Shown piece after piece: positions 9,594-19,300 of a DNA stretch of 21,844 nucleotides. Location: contig NW_003147295.1 in NCBI RefSeq assembly GCF_000003605.2, positions 7,451-29,294 on the forward strand. Direction: 5' to 3'. Under the pieces are notes generated by a model. That model was not told the DNA's origin, did not search any database, and saw only the letters and a list, made by a program, of their open reading frames with translations. This DNA is from Saccoglossus kowalevskii (Eukaryota; Hemichordata; Enteropneusta; Harrimaniidae). How positions within the stretch are numbered: the first letter of the stretch is position 1; the number at the start of each line of letters is the position of its first letter. The translations under genes were made by a program, and so were the position numbers.

Positions 9594-12346
9594 TGAAATG
9601 ATGTCTAGTGAGCATGTGAGTAATCTGTCGGTATATCATAAAGTATACTTGAAGCGTAATCCATACTTAAAAACATAACACTCGGCGCAAACTATAAGTT
9701 GTTAATTCTGTATAGTCGACACCTGACCGTAAAAGTGGAAGGGCTACGGGAATATTTATTACAAAATATTGTTTTCTATTACTCAGAATTGAAATAGACA
9801 ATCTTATTGAAATATATCGTTAAACAGTTCCATTGTATATTACAGATGCGATTCGTTTGCTTTGAAGTGGATCGCTCATATACAACATTCAGCCTGTCTG
9901 TTCGGTGACATTCAAACCGTTGAACGAGAGACTGCGATGTACTTGTCCACGCTGCGATGAGTACAGAGTTGCCAATGAGTTCCACTTTGCATCTCTGCAC
10001 GATTTCCACTGGGAGTATAAATGGAATTTTTTTTACGCATTTCATTGGATGCGTATGCATGTATTGATTGAAAAAAGGGGTTTATTTTGCGTCAAGTCAC
10101 ATGGATGTCATTCAAAGACTGCATATCAATAAGAAATCGGTAAGCCGTTTTCACAATCCTTTTTCACAAACCAAATTTGCAGTATGTGCAACTGCGGACG
10201 TCGCGACTCGTAATTGTACGAATGCGTCTATTATCATAGCCCAAAACGTGCACAATTAATTATTATTAAATGCAATATTAACTTATATTTACATTACTTG
10301 GGGGTAATGGAATATCGTTTACTGAATACAATGAAATCACGCCAACTCATTTTATTGGTGAATTGATAACATCAATACAGAGGTGTGAATTATTAATGAT
10401 TTCCAGTTATGAATAAAATCGATCGATAGCAGTAGACAAAGAGATGGATATGAGTGTACCCCGGTCACCTCACCGTTCTTCGCCCGTATAAACTAGTAGT
10501 TGGCCCACTAGTCAGGTGGCGCGTTTCTATAAAAAGAATCCTCGGCGAATCGCAGTCAGAGAGTGATGTAACGGAGTTTTCGACGCAAGAACTCCGAGTT
10601 GCCCTCTATAAGCGACAACCTTCAATATATTTCCCCGATGGCTTCATGCTTGATAAAGTTATGTCATATTAGTTTATACCCCGATCTTAATAAGTCTACG
10701 TTGAAATAATCGGATCCCGTGTTTGTTGTTGTGTTGTATAGTTTGTCCTGCTTATGGTAACTGAAGCAAATGCCTTTGATCACAGCATTTTTTTTCAAGC
10801 ATAAGTCTGAACAGGACCACAGTGGAAATGTTCAATACCTCCCACAGCATGTGGCCACTTGTTGTTTGGCGTAGAACTACGGATATAAACGCATTATATT
10901 TCTATAACAGTCTAGTATTTGCAGCATGAGCCACTTCAAACCACCAACAGTTATTTTTAGTGGAAACACGATCAACTCGCTTATTTTTAAAGTGTTTTAA
11001 AACACACTAATGTTTGCACGATTTACAGGAATTCGGAGCCTATGTGCACTCAGAAAATAATCACACTGTACAGCTTTGTTATACATGAAGAAATGTCGTA
11101 TATCGTCATTTTATTGATAAAACATTCAGTAGTTGTTGTTTTTTTCTATACAAAGGTTTATAAATACATTCTATGTGTGTGGGTGTGTTACTACATTACA
11201 CCGTGCAAACACATGAACCAACGCGTGTTAAATAGGGACAGACTTGGAAGGTAACAAACACATGGTATTTTTTTTCGTTATATGAGTTACTATAATTTGC
11301 ACTGACGATTTTTTTTTATTAATTGTTATTCGCTTCCTTGACCGGTGTTTGTTTTACTAACTAAAGTCAACCTGGGCTGTGTGCAGCCAAGATGGGAAAA
11401 CACGTTCTACAATCTTGTTTATATTTCTAGCATCATATGCAATAAATAATTAATAAATAATAATTAAAAAACAAAACAATATGATTAATCGATGTTAAAC
11501 GTTGACATGAGGTAGTATAAAGCTGTGCACCACCAGCGTCAATGATGCGATGTCGTGAAAGTATAACTCACCACTTTCACCTGACATACACACTAAACAC
11601 AAGGAAACGAAAAACAAACTAACAAACGTTGAGAACGAGTAGTAGTAGAAGACACAAAAATACTGTAAGCCTATCATCTAAAAGTGTCTCATTAGAAACG
11701 AAATTAATAGCAATCAGTGGTATTTCAAATACACATCCATGGTTACTATGGAAATTGTAAAATCAAATTCCGAGGGAGAATGACAGTTCATTTTGATACA
11801 ACACTGTGTTGGAATGAAATCATTACCACATCGTATTGCACTGATATTGGACATCATTCTGTCCGATAAATCAATTTTGTGAGGGAAATAAGTGAAATTG
11901 ACAAGAGGTACGTGTATAATCAACACCGGGACCGCCAAACCATGCGATTACCCTATGACATGGTGCAAAATGATGTACACCTAAAAGAAATCGACAGCGC
12001 ATGACATCAGTTAAAATCGACATATTTTTTTTTAGGACAGCGTTCTAATTTATACATCATAAAACTAACAGTGAAATTGGGCACATGTATATACAGTGAG
12101 CTAAAATGGAGCTCCTTTTAAGCGTAAACCTTTGGTGTTGAAATGAATAATTAATACGACGCCAATGAGTTCACTCTTCAGAATAAGTCATTGCGTGACA
12201 GAAATATAAAAGTCAGAACTCGCCAAAAGATGGCTCATTTACATAACAATATATGGGTGGTTGCCTCCAATAATAGAACAAGTCATTGAAGAGTTTGATT
12301 GACAGTCACTTTTGTTTTTCTCGTAGTTGACGGAGTTCATATTTTT
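9594..12346. other. Gene-free flank of the homeobox gene, including its probable 3' UTR
   Basis: Downstream of the stop codon on the minus strand there is no canonical AATAAA within about 1 kb. The first I see, read on the minus strand, is at 11320-11315. A weaker TATAAA variant lies at 12054-12049. The end of the 3' UTR is therefore undecided. Elsewhere the stretch holds AT-rich sequence and scattered short open frames in several phases with no recognisable domain. One frame at 10454-10672 on the plus strand is protein-like but starts at GTG (see findings). No RNA gene was recognised. Confidence 0.45.
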
Positions 12347-12721
12347 TTACGTCTGGTACTGAAGTACTTGCGCTGAAAGATTTGGGTGATGTGATGAGAC
12401 TGTTGAATTCATTCTCAGAGCAGATAAACTCTTGTTATACCATTCGTCCTCGTGACTGACGTCATTCCTCATGGCTGTCATACCCATGTTTGACGTGGGT
12501 CCCATTGGAGAGAACTGAGCTACAGGGGCGTACGCCGATTGCATCTGTGGGTAACGGGGACTGACTGTGTTCACGTTATGTGGGTATTGGTAGCCACGGG
12601 ACGAGGTAGTTTGGTAGATATTTCGCATCATTCCGTTACATGTCGGAATCACCGGCGAGAGAGACTTCGCCAACTGTTTTTCTTGTTTGCGGTATTTTGC
12701 TCGTCGATTTTGAAACCAGAC
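12347..12721 (-). CDS. Prop1: 3' terminal coding exon of a Prop/UNC-42-type paired-like homeobox transcription factor (5' partial)
   Basis: This exon encodes the end of a nuclear DNA-binding transcription factor. Reading down from 12721, codon 1 is Val47 of a homeodomain, followed by the recognition-helix core WFQNRRAKYRKQE: Trp48, Phe49, Gln50, Asn51, Arg53. Gln50 marks a paired-like Q50 protein rather than a bicoid-type K50 one. After the homeodomain comes a basic stretch, then CNGMMRNIY (exon residues 28-36), a Pro/Tyr/Met-rich linker, EDEWY (91-95), an OAR-like SLSALRMNS (98-106) and a terminal LQYQT before TAA at 12349-12347. From recalled families, the K-Q-E basic end and the late acidic-Trp-Tyr element best match Prop (vertebrate PROP1, nematode UNC-42). 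No search was run. Prrx and other OAR-bearing paired-like genes are the main alternatives; PRRX1, as recalled, has a different basic end. The open frame continues past 12721 into the intron, but those codons are non-coding because a splice acceptor lies at 12722-12723. Homeodomain residues 1-46 and the N-terminus are missing from the window. Homeobox class is near certain; the Prop assignment is probable. Confidence 0.88.
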   Translation of the reverse strand, partial: VWFQNRRAKYRKQEKQLAKSLSPVIPTCNGMMRNIYQTTSSRGYQYPHNVNTVSPRYPQMQSAYAPVAQFSPMGPTSNMGMTAMRNDVSHEDEWYNKSLSALRMNSTVSSHHPNLSAQVLQYQT

Positions 12722-12747
12722 CTGGAACGAAAAAGGGAAAATTTGAT
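12722..12747 (-). other. Splice acceptor and polypyrimidine tract of the homeobox exon
   Basis: On the minus strand, a run of C and T (TTTTCCCTTTTTCGTTCC) is followed by AG at 12723-12722, then the exon beginning GTCTGG. The intron is phase 0 and falls between homeodomain codons 46 and 47, a position common in paired-class homeobox genes. The agreement of tract, AG and homeodomain position makes this the best supported splice site here. The matching donor was not found in the window. Confidence 0.88.
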
Positions 12748-15700
12748 TAGTATATTTGAAGTTATATTCAGTTTCCAATGATATAAAGTGTTAATCCTGT
12801 GTTGGACACAACAGTGCAAATTCAGATTCGAAACAAATAATCCAAACTTGAGCGAGAGTATAAGATGCCCTCGTTGTGCTCGGTGCTTGCGCGCAATCAT
12901 GCATGGCCGATGTCATTACCAGTCTCGTAGTTATTGTCGTAATAATGATCATTTGACAACAGTGACGTAAAATATGTCACTATTACACAGTTAAAAGAAA
13001 TTGAAACCGTATGATGTGTTTAATGGCATTTGTAATTATAGTAGCAAATACAATGACAATTTCTGTATTAACTTAGCATGGCTTACGGCACTACATCACG
13101 AACGCTAATTACATGGACTAATTCACTTTTTAAAAAGTTACCCTTTCTTACAGAGAAACCAACTGAATAAGCCGTAGAAATATGTCAAGCCGTTTTTTTT
13201 TTATTTATTAATAATCACACAAGCCATCGATAAAATGTAATTTCCTACAGTTCTGGTATTCATCTAATAAATGGCTGCGTTATTATTAATAGAGGTGAAC
13301 AATAAACGCACTCGGTTGCGAAACATTAAAGTTGAGAAAACGAGCTGACAATCACACGAGTTATCTCTGTTTCAATATCAGGACACAGACTGAAGTTTGT
13401 GAGATTCAGGCGCCTCCTCGAAAAATAAAACACATGGCGCTGAAATGTAGATGCCATTATATGTTGTATACATAAGTGATGGTATCTTCAATGCAAGTGC
13501 CGATAGAGAGGAGAGAGTGAAACGCTTTTAAACGGAGAAATGAGTGTTGAGGCAATGTAGCTGATAATTTGGCAGAAGAAAAAATGCAGAGATATTTTGG
13601 GAGAGGTTTTCATGCGTGAAAGTGGTAGCTAGAAGCCTGCGGGGGCTTGGTGCGTCGTCATTAGATGTACAGCGCGAGATCCATAACAACCGGGGCACAA
13701 TTCACGGTGTTTCGCGCGCGATATATCGCCGATGCAATCAACATACCGTTAGCCCGGACGCGACCCACAATGATTACTGTTATTTGCCGTTCTCTACTTC
13801 GAACATACACTACTTAATCAGTAATCCTATTTGATGACTTTGATAAATAGTAAAAACCCATTGTAAAGTGTGGTTGACACAGCCAATTATACGTGTTGAA
13901 ACATATTTGGCTGAAAACTTCAAATTTACGGATGAAATCACATTTACAAGGATTAGAGAAAATAAATTCATATATTTCAGAATATATTTTCCACCCAGTA
14001 GATGTCAATATCTAACAGAAACGCGCTAATACTGTTTTTCTCACCATAAAAATTCGTATCAGTATTATTTTTTTTTTTTAAATGTGAAAAACGTGTAACA
14101 TTCGTAATGCGTAAATTTTCGTCGTGATGCTATTTATTTTCACTATTATCTTAGCAATTCGGAATAGTTTAGCGAACTTATAAAATGAGTCACGAGAGTC
14201 AAAATAATGTATAAGCCCGTGGTGGTACGCCGCACAGTTCACAAGTAATCGAAGAGAAACCTCGTCACTCACTCAAGCTCGGAGCTTCTGAAAATGTAAG
14301 AACCTGTTTTTTTTAAAAGGATGCGAAGCGTTGGAGCTTTTGTCTTTGACCAAACAATTGTAGGACTTTGATTTAAACGAGGGCTGGCATATGGTGATGA
14401 GAAAGACGGTTACACGAACCTAACCGCTGTCACATTGGACTCTCAAATCCCCATTGAATACATGGCACATCTCAACATCGGGTTGTCAAAGTCTTATAAA
14501 TTCTCCTCTTTTTTCCCTCTGTCTTGTTTCCCGGGTGACGGATGTCATCAGCAGCTCGGTAGTTACTGATACAAGTCCACTGTATACCTTGGCTCATTCA
14601 TATTTAACGCCTAGAATCACACGGGTAATTATTATTAATACAATAACAAGGGCCCGAATGACTCTTTGGCACGATGTCAGGGGTAATGCCGGACACGGTA
14701 GTGTCTATCGCTTCTGACAGTAGGAACTCAATGGCATTAATGGTAAATTCCAAATGGATAAAAGACGCAATTGTGTTATCACGTTTTTACAATGAGATAG
14801 TGCGGATACAGATATTGATACGTACAAGTGGTCTCTGTGTTCACACACAATTGGCTGTCATGGTGTAATACAACAAGCACTAATAACTGATATTAGATTA
14901 AAGATAAGATAAATCGCGACTAGTGAATATGAAATGAACACTGCACATGCTTAGTCGATTTCGACATTGTACTTTAATTGTCGCCTTGTTTCCCGCACGC
15001 TGATCCCCCTTGTTATACACAACTTTAAACACTCGAATTTTACACAACGTCGATTCCGCTATTGGGTTGTTAAAAATGCATGGATTTTCCAGGCTATTTT
15101 AAAGGCTCAACAAAACTCAGTGCAATACGATTTGAACAAAAAAAATCAACAGAAACCCGGCCTGGTGTATCAGGACAATTCGACTAGATTTCGGAGTATT
15201 TAATAAAAAGAAGGAAAATCAACAGATTTTGTATGGAACCAAGCGTAGTGTCTGCCTAATGGAAACTATTGATGGCCACACAAAAGAAACGGGTCTCAAA
15301 GCGACCAGGACTTGCACCATTACGGCTCTCTTTGTTCTTGGCTATTTGGGCGCTCGCCGAGTCTTGTTTGCAACGCTGCTTTGCCACACGACATAGCGAT
15401 CAACTATTTACACTTAGTAGTAAATACAGTCGGCGGAACGTATTATTATGCATTTTGGACGGTTGTATCCGGCTTTCAATCAAGAAAACTACTGCTATGA
15501 CTACAACTTCGTCACGACTTGCTGTCAGTAAAGTTGAAAGATTATTCTCTATATACTCTAGTGTAAAAAGTCTTTGAGCAGCCTGCCATTATTTATACAT
15601 ACTTGCTCTTGATTAAATTATAGCAGCAATTGAATCTTACTGCACCTCATTCATAGCCCTATTAACACTTTCGAAATCTCAGTATTAAAAAAACGTTAAC

Positions 15701-16251
15701 AACGTAGACCTGGCACCTGAACACTTCTAAACATTCAGTCATTGCATTTTTTAAGTAGGTTAGCCACTTTTTTTATAGTAAAGGTCGGAGGCTTCTCACG
15801 TTTTTATTATTATGAGTTACTTAAAACCGAAAGAGAAGGTGACGTCCTCTCATGTCGCGTGTCGATCTTTCAGAGCGGATGCGATTCAACAATCGCAAAC
15901 TGTCCGAGTCGATCACAGTTTGACATCATCCGTCATTTAGTACAGAGAATTAGTATGCGCTTCCAACTTTTCTAGTGATAATATTGATCTAACAACAGAG
16001 TAACTAAAGGTTAATATTTTCGCACAACTACCGCAATTCCAATGACATCGCATAGAGTGCATTTGGCGAACAAGTTTCATGATTGCGGAAGGTGTGTATA
16101 GGGGTCGCTCATTCGAAAAAAAAAATCAAATCAACTTGCGCGGTCGATCATAATCGGACTGAATACGAAGTGGTTACTGTCTACCGCGTCTGTGGTAGAC
16201 TTGTGATTTTTTGGGGGTCAGAATCGCTGCGTAACAAAAGTAGAGAAAAGT
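12748..16251. other. Probable intron of the homeobox gene, left part
   Basis: No exon was found. I looked on the minus strand for the first part of a homeodomain ending at residue 46 and followed by a GT donor, testing each plus-strand ACCTG and ACTTG, and found none with homeodomain-like residues. Several frames of 60-100 codons on both strands have no domain and are taken as chance. T-rich and A-rich runs occur at about 13193-13206 and 14068-14080. Confidence 0.5.
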
Positions 16252-16385
16252 TTAAAGGGCGGCAGTCGTCGCGCCGCGTCCTGTTTGATATGGGACTCAT
16301 AGCGACGTATACAACGCGTGTAAACTACATTGTTTATTTACATGAAATTCAAACACGCGCTGCGCGACGACCTACCGCGCTTTAA
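16252..16385. mobile_element. TTAA-flanked MITE, second subfamily (126 bp)
   Basis: The element spans 16256-16381 between TTAA at 16252-16255 and TTAA at 16382-16385. The left end, AGGGCGGCAGTCGTCGCGC, and the reverse complement of the right end, AGCGCGGTAGGTCGTCGCGC, form an imperfect terminal inverted repeat of roughly 25 bases. Both ends share an AGTCGTC or GGTCGTC core with the MITEs at 6364-6520 and 6709-6840. It has no coding capacity and would depend on a transposase encoded elsewhere. Confidence 0.85.
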
Positions 16386-19300
16386 ATGTACAGAGTTACA
16401 AATTGATACCCAAGCCAGCAGTACGTGTCGTGGATAGGAGATGTATAAAAGGAATATGCAGTACTCTCCGAACTACCAAGCGGAAAAGCTTTTTAAAAAC
16501 ACTCCATTAGCCCGTCTTCCGAAAGTCTGGGAGAGAGTTGAAAATGTCGTCGTTGGGGACCCGTATTTACACTGTACAAAGGGTGACATGTCAGAATTAA
16601 AAGCTTCGTTATCAGGGGCACCCTCCCCTTCAATTATGCAAATAAAAGGATCGGGAACTGAAACGCGTGAGCGGGAGGTAGCAAGCGAAATAATCATAGT
16701 GAAAACGATAGCCCAGTGTTTTGCCATCCACTGCGATACATCACAGTTTAGCGAACTCGTGCCCGCTATTTTTTGACGAAACATTTAGATAAAACCCTTG
16801 AGAATACAGTCGGCAAATGAAGACTGACAGTTCGCTAATAGACCTAGTCTCTGTTCAGTTTTCCTTCAAATTACCGCTGTGCCACCCTCGTCAGCTGCAT
16901 TCAGACTTTCATCAGACTATTAGTCATAAAATACTACAATTATCCCCCAAGGCCCCCATGTCGAATATTAAGCAAGTCTTAAACAAATATTAAGCAAAGA
17001 CAGTGACACCAGTACAAGTACGACCAAACATCTCATCGTTACCGACATCAACGGAGGAACAGCAACAAGCAAGCACGTCAGTCGTGACAACAACCGACAC
17101 AAACCGTCAATATCAGTATCCCGATGATGAAGAGTCGCCGAGTAACGCTATTTAATTTACCAGCAAAGCCAATTCATTAAGCGCTAGTTCGTTTATCGAG
17201 CCCGGTTAAACGGCCTATTCTGCTAATTCCGCCCAAAAGAATTGCAATAGATTTTATAGGCGTTGATTTGGTTAGGTTCGCTAAGCCTCTGTATAAGCTA
17301 TGTAAGTCCAGGGAAATGGAGTGGGCCAATTGATTTATCTATATTAGGTCTGTACACTGCACTTCTTCGTGGGGTGGGTCTCATTCGCCGCATTGCGCTC
17401 TGAATAGATCACATTTAAAACTTTCTGATGCACAAAAATTGATACAACCGTATTTCAACCTGACAGATACCGATATAGCACGAAAGCTTTGATTACCGCT
17501 TACTAGTTCTGTAGTATATATTTATACTCAGTCTTTGCGATATATATGTAAGGACCTTTTAACCAGTGTATACCAATTAATGTTTAAAGACAATATCTCG
17601 TTTTTATAAAATTGAAAAACTGCGTGGTTTCTTGGAGTAAAATGAGTATTTCGTTTCCTCTTGATTTACGATGACAATATGAAGACCTCTTCGATTCAAT
17701 CTGTGACAGGCACGCAATTAGTGTGACTAAGGCTTGTTCGCTTGTTCATACTGACTCACATATGTGCCCATTCTTTGCAGCAATTCAGCGAAGGGGCAAA
17801 GGTCCCCCAATCTTTCTTCACTGACCTTGTACATTTTCCTTGATACTCCAAAGTTGGATATATTGTCATGGAAATCAACAGCGTGTGTGTATAGCGTCCC
17901 CAACGTAAAAACAGACCGCGGTAACTGGGCCGCAATGAATCATTTCAACACGTTTCTACGTTAGGTATTTGGTTTAATTCTTAAATGAGCAACTTAATTT
18001 GCTTATGTGTGTTAACACAATCTGTCCAAGTTAGATATATCAATAAATAACAAAATCGTCCCGAAAATCGATCGAGTGACAGAGTTCAGCAGTGCATTTC
18101 CTGTTTAGAGAACGAAATAAAACAATGTCGATGTAAGTCAGCGTACTGACCAAGCTTGTCAGTTATTTTAATATAATTCAATGTACATCTCCTCGAAACC
18201 AACATTCCAATTAGTCTCACATCTGGCTTACCCTACGTCAGGTCAAAGTGCAATTCACGTTCTATCTTTTTTTTTTTTTTGTAATCCGGAAAAATACTGA
18301 CTTCGTGTGGTTTTATTTTTATGCATTGTCATACTACATATCTGAATGCTGTTTCTGGTTTTTAATATTAAATTTGAACTTGAAGCAGTAGATCTGACGG
18401 GCCACAAACCGTAATCGGATTTAGGATACGATGTGCGGGGAGTTTAGTTTAGGTAGTACCTCGGCAACACACGTGACGAAGAACTATCGGCTAGAAACAC
18501 TCGATATTCTGCTTGCGTGGACGATTGACTTGGAATTGATTCGAATTAAATCAAATTACTAGCAATCATTAAAGAGGAAGATGTCAGTCCCTGGGATTGC
18601 CTCCACTATTCATATTTTTTTCCCAAATGTAATTTCAATCAGTGGTTTTGAGAAGGTGACTCTTTAACGGGTATCTGTGACGATATCGATGATATAGTTT
18701 ATTTAATCTCAGATTGGAAAGTGAGGGGAATTAAGGAAAATGTAACACAATGTTGCAATTAGGTAACAACGTTATTCCGTCTTAAAAGTAGCCTGTTCAA
18801 CATAATTTTGTTTTGGGACCTTGTGTCTTCTTTTCCGAACCCGGCAACGGGCGCTCCATGAGATGTTTCGCGCGAAACGGTTGACAGATTTCGGCTTTTA
18901 AAAAAAAGGTAGTTATTGTTCTCGTGGTGGAATTGACCAATACAAGTGTATTTAGCGTTGTATGTTAGCGAATTACAAATGAATTGTGGAGCGGAACAAT
19001 ACGAGAAAGAATGGCAGGTCTCTGCGGTGGATGGCAGGCAGGGATCCAACTGAGTTCCATTGTGTTTGGGACAATGCATTAAACTATTCCATTGATCGCG
19101 GACAATGGACAGCTAGTTGAAGCTTTTCACTCACACGTGCGCTCCGTTTGTGGGCAACTGCATGGAAACGTCGCATCACCACAACCTGTTAGGGGTTAAA
19201 TCCGTTGCAGAGCGGCGCTCCTTAATTTGAGTCGTTTTAATATTTGAAAATACTAATGCGGGAGGAAGTGAGCCAAAGATAAAGGGATTGTTTATTAGAC

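Noticed and set aside
9427-9639. Minus-strand hydrophobic frame suggesting a membrane protein
   Set aside because: It is the translation of the AAAT microsatellite.
12649-12900. Minus-strand frame overlapping the homeobox exon in another phase
   Set aside because: It crosses the splice acceptor and is a shadow of the exon and adjoining intron.
14671-14700. Minus-strand CATTACCC followed by CTGACATC, resembling the homeodomain HYPDI segment
   Set aside because: His-Tyr-Pro and Pro-Asp-Ile are in different frames and the surrounding residues do not match a homeodomain.
16535-16560. Minus-strand Thr-Thr-Thr-Phe as a possible start of the missing homeodomain
   Set aside because: The following residues (STLSQTFGRRANG) lack the conserved helix 1 pattern and no donor follows.
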